Below, one piece after another: positions 19,264-27,127 of a DNA stretch of 64,000 nucleotides. How positions within the stretch are numbered: position 1 is the first letter of the stretch; each line of letters opens with the position of its first letter. The DNA comes from CAYTPI01 sp964439625. GTDB taxonomy: Bacteria > Chloroflexota > Anaerolineae > Aggregatilineales > UBA3940. The stretch covers positions 124,001 through 188,000 of the forward strand of contig CAYTPI010000005.1 in NCBI GenBank assembly GCA_964439625.1, in the 5' to 3' direction. The notes under the pieces are model-generated. The model made no database searches and had not been told where the DNA came from. It saw nothing but the letters and a program-made list of their open reading frames with translations. Made by a program: the position numbers and the translations under genes.

Positions 19264-20286
19264 CTATTTTACAGGTTCATTGGATGTTTGTATGTCATCG
19301 AGGGAGTTTTGTGCTTGCATAGCCGCACTCCGCACTTCGCCAAAGCTAACACCTTCTCTCAGCAGTCCAAGAATGCCGAGAAGCGTCGTCATACCAAAGT
19401 TGAGCCCATGTAACATAAATGCATAACTCCGCGAGGCATCGTCCGGGTAGTCCACGGCTGTTAATACACCAATCACCGCTGCCTGAAACGTGCCCAGTCC
19501 TGATGGGGCAGCCGGTACTGCTATGCCTAAGCCTGCGGCGGCAACGGCTAATAACCCAATGACGACCGGTGTTGTGCCAAAAAATGCAATCAACAGTACC
19601 CACCCAACCAAGCCAGATAAAAACCACGCGACTACAGACAACATAAGACCACTAATGAAAGTTCGCCAATTGGAGACACCCCCTAGGCCATCAACGAATG
19701 GCTCTAGAAAAGAGCGCCCTTCTTCGTAGCTCAGTCTCGGTACGACTGATATTATCCGTGCACCAACGCTCAGCGCCGCCTCCGGTTGCCGCGCTGCCAC
19801 AGCTAAAATACCGAGGCCCACGGTAGCAGCAATGCCCATCAAGATCCCCGCAGATGTGGCCCATGTTGGCAGGTCAAGCCCCATCAGAATGACGCCGAAC
19901 ATAATGACGATTGCGATCATATCAAAGAGACGCTCAACGACGATGCTCGACATGGCACTGGTGAAGTGCAGCTTCTCACGCCTTCCCGCCAGCACGCCGC
20001 GCGCAACCTCGCCAATGCGCGCAGGTAAAATATTGTTAAAGAGAAAGCCAATCGAGAACAACCAACTGCCATCGACAATTGATAATCGACCCTCAGTAAG
20101 AACACTCCAGCGCCAACCGCGTATAGCAACCAGCCCAACAAATAATGCGGCTGCGAGCGCAATCAAACCTAGGTTGGCCTGCTGTACAGCATTCGCCATT
20201 TCACTGAAGTTTGCTTGTCTTAGCGATAAATAAAGCGCAACAATACTGATCACTGCGCCAATTGTTAGCGTTTGCCAGCGTTTCAT
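19264..20286 (-). CDS. LPG_synthase_TM / UPF0104 flippase-like membrane protein
   Basis: 340 residues with about eight helices. It matches the pattern of the lysylphosphatidylglycerol synthase TM-region family: an early GWRWSVLT, then FLFNNILPARIGEVARG, VVERLFDM, and a glycine-rich APSGLGTFQAAVIGVL toward the end. Members are associated with lipid or lipid-linked sugar handling; there is no catalytic soluble domain here. It heads the surface-glycan run and has a plausible promoter just upstream. Function as a lipid-linked intermediate translocase is an inference. Confidence 0.85.
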   Translation of the reverse strand: MKRWQTLTIGAVISIVALYLSLRQANFSEMANAVQQANLGLIALAAALFVGLVAIRGWRWSVLTEGRLSIVDGSWLFSIGFLFNNILPARIGEVARGVLAGRREKLHFTSAMSSIVVERLFDMIAIVIMFGVILMGLDLPTWATSAGILMGIAATVGLGILAVAARQPEAALSVGARIISVVPRLSYEEGRSFLEPFVDGLGGVSNWRTFISGLMLSVVAWFLSGLVGWVLLIAFFGTTPVVIGLLAVAAAGLGIAVPAAPSGLGTFQAAVIGVLTAVDYPDDASRSYAFMLHGLNFGMTTLLGILGLLREGVSFGEVRSAAMQAQNSLDDIQTSNEPVK

Positions 20287-20313
20287 AGTGTCCTCAGGCT
20301 AAGTATCCGGGAA

Positions 20314-20343
20314 AGTATACCATGCTGACTCTTGCACAAACAA
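20314..20343 (-). promoter_or_regulatory. Candidate sigma-70 promoter for the surface-glycan run
   Basis: Minus strand: TTGTTT at 20343-20338 and TATACT at 20319-20314, spaced 18 bp. The -10 is near consensus and the -35 matches at 4 of 6 bases. It lies 28 bp before the flippase-like gene. Confidence 0.45.
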
Positions 20344-20438
20344 CGTGGTCGGATTTTCTTCAATGGCTTAGTATTGAGAGCAAGGTTGCATAAACAGCAT
20401 AGTATTCCTTTGTTATCTACCGGGTAAGCATCATACCA

Positions 20439-21281
20439 ATGATCCGTGATCCAAATATTCAAGCTGGCATGGACGCACTCCGCCGCGGGGATGAGCGCGA
20501 AGCCCGTCGGTTATTTGGCATCGCCGTCAAGGCCGATCCTGATAACTTTATTGCTTGGTGGTACTTATCCACAATTCTTAAAGATAATGCGCAGCGAATT
20601 CACTGCCTGAAGCAAGTGCTGAGGCTACGACCAAACCATACAGAGGCTAAACAGATATTAGCTCAGCTTGAGCGACAAACCGCCAGCCCGACACCGCTGC
20701 AAGGGGTTAGCCGGTCTGTATTAGAAGCACAAGAACACCAAGGCGGTATTGTGACTGCTACCCCCGATCCGCCCACGCCGTCCGAAATACCACCAACACC
20801 TGCATCATCGGTTCCGGCTTACGTCCAACCTGAAACAGTGCCAATGAGCGCTTCAAATAACAATGATGTTTTAACGCTGGCTGCAGTAACCATTATCGCG
20901 TTGTTATCTATTTTGGGGACAGTCGTCCTTGTTTTTACGGGGAATGCGCCACCCGTTTTGGGCATCAGTGACCCCGAATTCTCATCCACACTCGTGCCTG
21001 TTCAATTTCAGGTACCGGCTTGTACCGTCACTGCTGCTGCGCCAGAAATCATTTTTATTAACAATACAGGTGTCAATGTTGAGTTGTTTCAAGGGGCAGA
21101 GGGCGAAGAAGAACGCTTATTTGAACTAGAGCCTAATACACAGAAAGCTATCGAAGTGCTCCCAGAACAAACGGTTCGCTACTTCGCTAACCCTATCGAC
21201 CCAACTCTGGCAGGCGCAGGTGTTAACATTCAAGTGCCTGCCAATAACTCATGTCGTGTACCAATCGCAGGGATTGAGTAA
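20439..21281 (+). CDS. TPR-containing single-pass membrane protein
   Basis: 280 residues. Residues 1-80 form two TPR-like helical pairs (GMDALRRGDEREARRLF and CLKQVLRLRPNHTEAK). A Pro/Thr-rich linker follows at about 85-135, then one transmembrane helix at about 143-168 (LTLAAVTIIALLSILGTVV) and an outside domain of about 110 residues with two cysteines. The layout, a cytosolic TPR joined to an outside domain, suggests an envelope scaffold. I do not recognise the outside domain. It is followed after 1 bp by rsmD, so they are probably cotranscribed. Confidence 0.7.
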   Translation: MIRDPNIQAGMDALRRGDEREARRLFGIAVKADPDNFIAWWYLSTILKDNAQRIHCLKQVLRLRPNHTEAKQILAQLERQTASPTPLQGVSRSVLEAQEHQGGIVTATPDPPTPSEIPPTPASSVPAYVQPETVPMSASNNNDVLTLAAVTIIALLSILGTVVLVFTGNAPPVLGISDPEFSSTLVPVQFQVPACTVTAAAPEIIFINNTGVNVELFQGAEGEEERLFELEPNTQKAIEVLPEQTVRYFANPIDPTLAGAGVNIQVPANNSCRVPIAGIE

Positions 21282-21282
21282 T

Positions 21283-21843
21283 ATGTCGCATCGTGTGATT
21301 GCTGGAAAAGCCAAAGGTCGCAGGCTAAAGCAAGTTCCGGGTGACTCAACCCGCCCCGTAATGGACAGAATCAAGGAAAACGTCTTTAATATCCTTGGTC
21401 TTAGTGTGGTTGACACCTATTGGCTGGATATGTTCGGTGGTACTGGCAGCATTGGTATTGAGGCTCTGAGCCGTGGCGCAGTTCACTGCACATTCTTAGA
21501 GTTGAACCGGAAAGCGCTGGTTACTATCAAACAAAATCTAGAAACAACCGGTTTTACACAACAGGCGGATGTTCACAAGGTAGACGCCTTAACGTATCTC
21601 AACCAGCACCCTCGTAATGGCTTTGACTATATCTATGTAGCGCCGCCGCAGTACATGGATATGTGGCGAAAGGCGTTACGTCTGCTAGATCAACGCCCTG
21701 ATTGGGTCTACCCGGACGGGGTCGTTGTCGTCCAGATTGATCCCAAAGAATATCAAGAATTAGAATTGGGGCAGTTGTCCTTGTACGATCAACGCAAGTA
21801 TGGCAATACAATGCTTTGTTTTTATGAGCGCCCAAGTGACTAG
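21283..21843 (+). CDS. rsmD: 16S rRNA (guanine(966)-N2)-methyltransferase RsmD
   Basis: 186 residues from ATG 21283 (MSHRVIAGKAKGRRL). RsmD hallmarks are the N-terminal RVIAGKAKGRRL, TRPVMDRIKENVFNIL, and SAM motif LDMFGGTGSIGIEALSRGA. The enzyme methylates G966 of 16S rRNA in assembled small subunits. The catalytic tetrapeptide, usually (D/N)PPY, reads APPQ here (VAPPQY near 125), so the usual acidic/amide residue and tyrosine are shifted or replaced. An in-frame ATG farther up (21220) lies inside the previous gene and is not supported. Confidence 0.92.
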   Translation: MSHRVIAGKAKGRRLKQVPGDSTRPVMDRIKENVFNILGLSVVDTYWLDMFGGTGSIGIEALSRGAVHCTFLELNRKALVTIKQNLETTGFTQQADVHKVDALTYLNQHPRNGFDYIYVAPPQYMDMWRKALRLLDQRPDWVYPDGVVVVQIDPKEYQELELGQLSLYDQRKYGNTMLCFYERPSD

Positions 21844-21846
21844 TGA

Positions 21847-21876
21847 TTTACAGGCAATATTGTTTCACGCTATAAT
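21847..21876 (+). promoter_or_regulatory. Strong sigma-70 promoter before the 85-residue Cys protein
   Basis: TTTACA at 21847-21852 and a perfect TATAAT at 21871-21876 with 18 bp between them. A start near 21883 would give a leader of about 18 nt that carries a strong Shine-Dalgarno (GAGGAGG at 21887-21893) before ATG 21901. Confidence 0.65.
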
Positions 21877-21900
21877 GCGCCCTCTAGAGGAGGCCTATTC

Positions 21901-22158
21901 ATGACTGATAGTATTCAAGCAAAATTTGATAAGCGTCGAGCTGAGCGTGTGAAAGAACTAGAATTAATTCGTAAAAGTCCGCGTGCTAACGCTGTCTTTA
22001 TCGCAGCGCCTGTAGCTGAATGTACAACTGCGCGCTTCATCCAAGGGACATATGCTCAGAATGATCCCAATCTGCCAGAACTACCTTATGAGGGATGCTC
22101 TCGTGCAGATGGTTGCATCTGCCGCTACGAACCGCTCGTTGTGGAAGTCGGCCCCTAA
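21901..22158 (+). CDS. Small four-cysteine protein, unknown function
   Basis: 85 residues. The first 30 are highly charged and helical. The rest contains C41, then ELPYEGC (C66) and GCIC (C72, C74) followed by RYEP. The pattern C...GTY...LPYEGC...CxCRY resembles the small Cys-clusters that end some phage head-morphogenesis-like and other zinc-bound domains, so a zinc site is possible (inference). It has a perfect ribosome site (GAGGAGG) and a near-consensus promoter, so it is probably well expressed. It converges with the tRNA nucleotidyltransferase gene. No function can be assigned. Confidence 0.75.
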   Translation: MTDSIQAKFDKRRAERVKELELIRKSPRANAVFIAAPVAECTTARFIQGTYAQNDPNLPELPYEGCSRADGCICRYEPLVVEVGP

Positions 22159-22201
22159 ATAACACAACATAACCGTCTAACGCTGCTCAGAGGGTTACAC
22201 C

Positions 22202-23611
22202 TCACTCATTAGCGATAACGCTGCGCACAAATTCAACCGCCGCATCGTAATCGGTGATTTCACCGACTGCTTGCGCTTCGATCAATTGCCGCAGTATATC
22301 GCCAATTATAGGGCCTGGCTCTATGCTAAAAGTTGACATCAGGTCTGTGCCGTCTAGCAACGGGACAGGCGCTACGATCACATCATACCGTTGGAGATAC
22401 GCCTTGATGATTGGGTCAGCTACCCCTTCTAATAGATGACCCCATGTTTTGGCATCCGCTTCCGCAAGGCCCAAAAATTGTGCCAGTACAAAAAGCGCGC
22501 CGCCAATGCCCGCCTGATTCGCTGCGCGGTAGTAATGGAATAAAGTTCGGTCTGATAGGGGGCGCTCGCTCGGAAACTGAAATGCTGCCGCTCGGATGAA
22601 GCGGCGGAGGAGTAGTTTTTCCACCTTCGACAATTTTAGATAATCTGCCCAAGCATTGACATCTTTTGTTCCAAATGTGACCAAGACAGCGATGAGTAGT
22701 AATGCTTCAACCGTGCGGTCATCCGTTAGCTGTTCGGACAAGTACGCTTGTAGATCGCCTCTATAACGGTCTAGCACCATCACCGCGACGCCAAGAAATA
22801 GTTCGTTAGCGATGTTATCATCTCGCCGGGGGCTGATGATTGTTAATAGATTATAGAATGTTTGGAATAATCCCAGCTGGGCTTGTGTAAGGATGCTGCC
22901 AGCCGGGTTTACGTGCTGGTAAACCCCAACCGCTTGATACAACCTAAGCAAAGATGCTGCATTCGTTTTCTGAAAGCCCTTGAAGAGTTCATCGCGAACA
23001 CGCTCAGGTTGTTGTAAGGTGTCACTATCAGCCCTTAACGCTGAAGCCGCCCCTCTAACCGCAGATGTGGTTGCTGGGTGCAGCCTCAGATTAAACTGCA
23101 ACCCCATTCTCAAGGCACGCAAAGCACGAATAGGATCAGACGAAATGCTGTCCTTACTGCACATATTTAACACTTTTTTTGCTAGTAAATCCTGCTGCCC
23201 ACCAAGCGGATCAATGATTTGCTTTAAATCATCAAGCGGGACGGCCATCGCATTGATGGTGAAGTCGCGTCCGATGAGGTCATCTTCTAACGCGGTGCCT
23301 CGAAATGTCGCTACATCAACGTGAACTGGATTGTCGTGACTATCTAGCGTTAAGATGGCTCGCCCAGTCCCTCGCTGTTGATCAACCGGATAATAATCCC
23401 CGCCCATAGCATTGGCTATCTCCCGAGCGATAGAAAGCCCATCTAATGGAGTAGTCAGGTCAATGTCATGCACAGACGATCCGCGCAGTGCATCTCTCAC
23501 AACACCCCCAACGAGATATAGCCTCTCTGGTGTGCTAACCGCTGATTGAAGACTGTAGACGAGGTCCGGCCAGATGAACGCGCGAATTGGTGGTTTTTGT
23601 ATCAGGTTCAT
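22202..23611 (-). CDS. cca: CCA-adding enzyme / poly(A) polymerase family tRNA nucleotidyltransferase
   Basis: 469 residues. The nucleotidyltransferase head has LVGGVVRD at 33-40 and HDIDL at 48-52, providing the two metal aspartates. GRDFTINAMA, DPLGGQQDL and DPIRALRALRM follow as in class II CCA-adding enzymes. The remaining 250 residues are helical RNA-binding regions; I see no clear HD phosphohydrolase motif. It adds or repairs the CCA end of tRNA. The start overlaps the stop of the phosphoribosyltransferase gene by 4 bp, making it the third gene of a tdk-hpt-cca operon. Confidence 0.92.
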   Translation of the reverse strand: MNLIQKPPIRAFIWPDLVYSLQSAVSTPERLYLVGGVVRDALRGSSVHDIDLTTPLDGLSIAREIANAMGGDYYPVDQQRGTGRAILTLDSHDNPVHVDVATFRGTALEDDLIGRDFTINAMAVPLDDLKQIIDPLGGQQDLLAKKVLNMCSKDSISSDPIRALRALRMGLQFNLRLHPATTSAVRGAASALRADSDTLQQPERVRDELFKGFQKTNAASLLRLYQAVGVYQHVNPAGSILTQAQLGLFQTFYNLLTIISPRRDDNIANELFLGVAVMVLDRYRGDLQAYLSEQLTDDRTVEALLLIAVLVTFGTKDVNAWADYLKLSKVEKLLLRRFIRAAAFQFPSERPLSDRTLFHYYRAANQAGIGGALFVLAQFLGLAEADAKTWGHLLEGVADPIIKAYLQRYDVIVAPVPLLDGTDLMSTFSIEPGPIIGDILRQLIEAQAVGEITDYDAAVEFVRSVIANE

Positions 23612-24189
23612 TCAGGGATGACGGCATCCGGCTTAACGACACCAATGTATGGGATGTTGCGATAGTACTCATCAATGTCAAGACCATACCCAAAGACAAA
23701 TACGTTCGGAATGGTGAAGCCAACATGATCAACCGTAATGGGCACCTCGCGCCGTTCGGCCTTATCTAGCAGCGTACAGACCCTCAAGCTAGCTGGGTGA
23801 CGCGCCCGTAGTACCTCCAGCACTTGGTGCAATGTGCGACCAGAGTCGATGATGTCTTCAACGATCAGCACGTTTTTATCACGGATTGGGGTATGTAAGT
23901 CCATCAGAATGCGCACATTCTTAGTTGATTCGCGTTTACCCACCCCATAGGACGTTACATCCATAAAATCAATGATGTGCGGCACCGTCACATGCCGCAT
24001 CATGTCAGACATGAACAACATGCTGCCCTTTAGAATGCCCACAAGCATCAATGGCTCTGTGTGACTATCGTAGTAGGCACTAATTTCAGTACCAAGCTCT
24101 TGGATGCGAGCTTGTAACTTATCAGAGTCAATCAGTACGTAATCGAGTAAGTCTTCGGGGGGCAGTGGGCTCAACATGCACCATATCAC
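23608..24189 (-). CDS. hpt: Hypoxanthine phosphoribosyltransferase
   Basis: 193 residues if started at GTG 24189, which overlaps the thymidine kinase stop as GTGA; ATG 24177 (MLSPLPPEDL) is an equally good choice. The PRPP-binding loop VEDIIDSGRTL near residue 110 and the N-terminal VGILKGSMLF identify a hypoxanthine/guanine salvage enzyme. MDVTSYG supplies the flexible-loop Ser-Tyr pair. The C-terminal VFGYGLDIDEYYRNIPY is also typical. It converts hypoxanthine or guanine plus PRPP to IMP or GMP. It stands between thymidine kinase and the CCA-adding enzyme, with 4-bp overlaps on both sides. Confidence 0.93.
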   Translation of the reverse strand: MIWCMLSPLPPEDLLDYVLIDSDKLQARIQELGTEISAYYDSHTEPLMLVGILKGSMLFMSDMMRHVTVPHIIDFMDVTSYGVGKRESTKNVRILMDLHTPIRDKNVLIVEDIIDSGRTLHQVLEVLRARHPASLRVCTLLDKAERREVPITVDHVGFTIPNVFVFGYGLDIDEYYRNIPYIGVVKPDAVIPE

Positions 24190-24785
24190 TTTCGCGTAGC
24201 GGAATCCAGAGTAGGTTTGCCAGGCACCTCATGGTAAGCCCGGCTGCGCGCTTCATAAGTTTCCTGTGCCCCAATTTGAATAATAGGATCATCATAGCGC
24301 GCTGGATTCCCATTAATCAAACGTTGGCTTCGTGTCGCTGGTTCGCCACTGACCATGCAGATAGCATGAAGTTTGTCAACTTCTTCGGCTTCAGCCATTA
24401 GAAATGGCATTGGGCCAAATGGCTCACCTCTAAAATCTAAATCTAACCCAGCGATGATTACCCGAATGTGATTATCAGCTAAAGCGCGTACCACATCAAT
24501 TATATCTTCATCGAAGAATTGGGCTTCATCAATGCCAACGACAGTGATGTCATCCGCCAAATACTTAAATATCTGATGAGCACGCGCTATTGGAATTGCA
24601 TCATATTGGCGACCATCATGCGAAGATACTTTGGCTACACCATAGCGTTCATCAATAATTGGCTTAAACACGGCAACTTTTTGTCTAGCAATTTCCGCAC
24701 GTCGCAGCCGTCGCAGCAACTCCTCAGATTTACCACTAAACATGCAGCCGCAAATTACCTCGATGCGGCCTGTTTCATGCCTCAT
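24186..24785 (-). CDS. tdk: Thymidine kinase, type II
   Basis: 199 residues. P-loop GCMFSGKS at 13-20, Walker B-like GIDEAQFF near 92-99, and lasso region GEPATRSQRL. It phosphorylates thymidine with ATP. The structural zinc site of type II kinases (CxxC near the lasso and a second CxxC or CxxH near the C-terminus) is mostly lost: the first pair reads C-M-V-S, and the second region reads YEARSRAYHEV where YEARCRxCHxV is usual. The fold should still be stable without it (inference). It is the first gene of the tdk-hpt-cca operon. Confidence 0.93.
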   Translation of the reverse strand: MRHETGRIEVICGCMFSGKSEELLRRLRRAEIARQKVAVFKPIIDERYGVAKVSSHDGRQYDAIPIARAHQIFKYLADDITVVGIDEAQFFDEDIIDVVRALADNHIRVIIAGLDLDFRGEPFGPMPFLMAEAEEVDKLHAICMVSGEPATRSQRLINGNPARYDDPIIQIGAQETYEARSRAYHEVPGKPTLDSATRK

Positions 24786-24834
24786 ACGTCTCCTTCTCTT
24801 TTATGATGTTGCCCACATAACCCGCTTATAGTAC

Positions 24835-25719
24835 TTACGGGGCAGGGTTACCGGTCATTTCGGTATATATTGCCCAATCTTGTTGAGCCAATTCTGTTTC
24901 GCCAAGTTGACTGTATGCCACGCCACGATTGTAATAGAAGTTAGGCTCGTCATCTGGGTTGATTTCAATCGCTATTGTGTAGTCTTCAACAGCAGCATTA
25001 TAATCTTCAATGCCCATGTAGACATTGCCTCGGTTAAAGTAAGCGCTGACATCATTCGGCCTCGTCTCGATTGCATCAGTATAATCCGCAATGGCTTTGC
25101 TAGGGCTGTTGCCTAGCTCGTAGTGAGCCGTGCCTCTGTTGAGTAAGTAGATATTGGCGTCGTCCGGGTTGGCCTCCAAGGCGGCAGTATAGTCAGCAAT
25201 AGCTTTTTCATACAAACCCTGACTATAGTACACAATACCACGGTTATTGAGAGCGACATGGTAGCTTGGGGCTATCTCAAGAGCTCGGTTGAGAGCAATT
25301 AGGGCCGCCTCATTATCTTCTAAGACAAACAGGGCACCCCCTTGTGCCGCCAATAGATTTGGGTTGTCTGGCTCGATTGCCAACCCGACCTCAGCATCAG
25401 CCAATGCTAATTCACCTTCGCCAGCATTGCTGTAAGTCCGCGCTCGTAAGATTAAAGCAACGATATTATCGGGATCTTCTTCGAGAATAGGGTTGAGTAT
25501 CTCAAGAGCTTGATCAAATTGAAGCTCATCATTCAAAGCGAAGACTTCGGCTACTAGTTCTGCCTCTTCTGCTGTGACGAATGTGCTGCCCGCAAACTCC
25601 GCCACTTTAATTGTGCGGGCTTCAGACGTGACAGCGAGTGTTTGGCTGCCACATCCAATTGCAGTAGCCAACATCACAACAACTAACGGGAAGAACGACG
25701 GTATATTGTATTTGATCAT
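24835..25719 (-). CDS. TPR-repeat lipoprotein
   Basis: 294 residues. A signal peptide ends in a lipobox with C23 (ATAIGC), so the mature protein should be lipid-anchored outside the membrane. From about residue 45 there are six or seven tetratricopeptide repeats of 34 residues, with repeat signatures such as ALNNRGIVYYSQGLYEKAI and YFNRGNVYMGIEDYNAAV. Such proteins scaffold envelope assemblies; no partner is evident. It stands alone, with the L31 terminator just upstream on the same strand. Confidence 0.88.
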   Translation of the reverse strand: MIKYNIPSFFPLVVVMLATAIGCGSQTLAVTSEARTIKVAEFAGSTFVTAEEAELVAEVFALNDELQFDQALEILNPILEEDPDNIVALILRARTYSNAGEGELALADAEVGLAIEPDNPNLLAAQGGALFVLEDNEAALIALNRALEIAPSYHVALNNRGIVYYSQGLYEKAIADYTAALEANPDDANIYLLNRGTAHYELGNSPSKAIADYTDAIETRPNDVSAYFNRGNVYMGIEDYNAAVEDYTIAIEINPDDEPNFYYNRGVAYSQLGETELAQQDWAIYTEMTGNPAP

Positions 25720-25755
25720 AATTGGCTCTCATCAGTTGAGGACGGGTTAAGAATG

Positions 25756-25790
25756 AAAAAGAGCGCGGCACTCATTCTGGAATGCCGCGC
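25756..25790 (-). terminator. Rho-independent terminator after the L31 gene
   Basis: Minus strand: GCGCGGCA (25790-25783) pairs perfectly with TGCCGCGC (25770-25763) around a 12-nt loop and is followed by TCTTTTTC. It ends the rpmE transcript 33 bp after its stop. Confidence 0.8.
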
Positions 25791-25822
25791 CACCACACAT
25801 CGGATTGACCACCACCAGCCTG

Positions 25823-26275
25823 TTATGGAATATCGTATCCGCGAGATTTCAAACGCTGCTTCAGGTCAATAAGACCCTTTTGTCCAAAACCTTTGACATC
25901 CAACAAGGCACTATCGCCACCCTTTTCCATCAATTCAATGATGTCTCCGGCAGTATGAATATCTGCTTCAGCCAAGGCCTTTTCGTAACGTGAGCCGATA
26001 TCTAACTCAGTAACGGGTAGGCTTGGGGAGCGACGCTCTTCGCGCTCTTGCTGCTGTTGACTAAGCAGTTCTTCGCGACGTCGGATCTTCTTCAAGAAGC
26101 CTTCAACACGACCTTCTGTATCGACAACACGCTGTTCGCCTGTATAAAACGGGTGGCAAGCTGCACAAATATCTGTTTTCAATAGCGCAACAGTTGCACC
26201 TGTTGTCCAGGTATTGCCGCATGCACAACTAATTGTAGCTTCTGGAAAATACTCCGGATGCAGTCCTTCTCTCAT
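25823..26275 (-). CDS. rpmE: Ribosomal protein L31 with an RNA-polymerase alpha-CTD-like C-terminal extension
   Basis: 150 residues, about twice the usual 66-90. Residues 1-70 are a zinc-type L31: C17-x-C19 and C37-x2-C40, then HPFYTGEQR. A charged Gln/Glu/Arg linker spans about 70-88. Residues 88-150 (ELDIGSRYEKALAEAD, DIIELM, GFGQKGLIDLKQRL) follow the helix-hairpin-helix layout of the alpha subunit C-terminal domain, where LDLSVRAYNCLKRA, GDLL and NFGxKSLxEI occupy the same order. The L31 part sits at the central protuberance; the tail could contact DNA, RNA or polymerase (inference). A terminator follows. Confidence 0.9.
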   Translation of the reverse strand: MREGLHPEYFPEATISCACGNTWTTGATVALLKTDICAACHPFYTGEQRVVDTEGRVEGFLKKIRRREELLSQQQQEREERRSPSLPVTELDIGSRYEKALAEADIHTAGDIIELMEKGGDSALLDVKGFGQKGLIDLKQRLKSRGYDIP

Positions 26276-26356
26276 TTTATTACCCTCTTTCGTAACACGG
26301 CTCCGGCACTCGCCGCAGTAGCGTGATACATAGGTTTACAAAAATAGATAGTCTGT

Positions 26357-26373
26357 GCTGTGCTTGGCACAGC
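26357..26373 (-). other. Short hairpin between rpmA and rpmE
   Basis: Arms GCTGTGC (26357-26363) and GCACAGC (26367-26373), 7 bp with a 3-nt loop, lie 6 bp after the rpmA stop. On the coding (minus) strand no T-tract follows immediately, so it may be a processing or pause site rather than a full terminator. Confidence 0.4.
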
Positions 26374-26379
26374 TTTTAA

Positions 26380-26655
26380 CTAATTAACAGCGACCGGCTC
26401 ACGTTCTGGGTAAACGCTGATGACCTTACGACCACCGCGACCCCATTCGAAATGAACATATCCCTCTTCCGTCGCGAAGATGGTATAGTCGCGTCCAAGG
26501 CCTACATTGGCACCTGGGTGAAACTTTGTGCCACGCTGGCGCACAATGATGTTCCCCGGAATGACAAACTCTCCACCATACTTTTTAACACCAAGCCGCT
26601 TGGCATTACTCTCGCGACCGTTCTTTGTTGAACTACCGCCCTTTTTATGTGCCAT
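26380..26655 (-). CDS. rpmA: 50S ribosomal protein L27
   Basis: 91 residues. The typical N-terminus MAHKKGGSSTKNGR starts directly with the peptidyl-transferase-reaching tail, without the cleavable extension seen in Firmicutes. KRLGVKKYGG, IIVRQRGTKFHPG and GLGRDYTIFA are all family-typical. It follows rplU by 12 bp and belongs to the L21-L27 operon driven by the promoter at 27099-27127. Confidence 0.97.
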   Translation of the reverse strand: MAHKKGGSSTKNGRESNAKRLGVKKYGGEFVIPGNIIVRQRGTKFHPGANVGLGRDYTIFATEEGYVHFEWGRGGRKVISVYPEREPVAVN

Positions 26656-26667
26656 TTCAACGATCCC

Positions 26668-26979
26668 CTAAACAGTAATATCTTTAATTAGTAAACGTGT
26701 GTAGTTCTGACGATGACCTTGCTTGCGACGGTAGCGGTTTTTCTTTTTATACTTGAAGACGATAATCTTCTTACCCTTGAACTGATCAACGACCTCGGCT
26801 GTGACGCTTGCACCACCCACAATTGGAGTGCCGACTTGCGCATCGCCGCCATTTTTTACCAGCAGGACATCATCGACCGTTAGCTTGTCACCGACATCAT
26901 AATTGAGTTTCTCAGTGACGATTGTCTTACCAGGCTCCGCCACATATTGGCGGTTTCCGATCCGAATAATTGCGTACAT
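26668..26979 (-). CDS. rplU: 50S ribosomal protein L21
   Basis: 103 residues, the normal length. MYAIIRIGNRQY opens the protein, and the C-terminus carries the rRNA-binding FKYKKKNRYRRKQGHRQ stretch. GGAG lies a few bases before the ATG. The 5' leader from the mapped promoter is about 110 nt and contains a CCCC/GGGG hairpin near its start (27076-27090), a possible place for regulation of ribosomal protein synthesis. Confidence 0.97.
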   Translation of the reverse strand: MYAIIRIGNRQYVAEPGKTIVTEKLNYDVGDKLTVDDVLLVKNGGDAQVGTPIVGGASVTAEVVDQFKGKKIIVFKYKKKNRYRRKQGHRQNYTRLLIKDITV

Positions 26980-27098
26980 GCATATCTCCGATCTTCGCTT
27001 ACCACCTGAGTATGCTGCCCAGCAGGCGCATCACTAGGGGAAGAGCGGTATCCTCTACAGGTTGACAAACAAATACCCCCGAAAAAGGGGCAAATAGA

Positions 27099-27127
27099 AG
27101 TATAGCAATCTGGGGTGTCGTTGTCAA
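27099..27127 (-). promoter_or_regulatory. Near-consensus sigma-70 promoter of rplU-rpmA
   Basis: Minus strand: perfect TTGACA at 27127-27122, a 17-bp spacer, and TATACT at 27104-27099. The -35 box overlaps the stop codon of the histidine kinase gene (27124-27126), so the two units are tightly packed. Confidence 0.75.

Noticed and set aside
19832..20233. 133-residue plus-strand frame inside the flippase-like gene
   Set aside because: Shadow of a clear membrane-protein gene on the other strand.
26276..26379. Possible tRNA or small RNA between rpmE and rpmA
   Set aside because: Only one 7-bp hairpin; no cloverleaf arms or CCA-type end.
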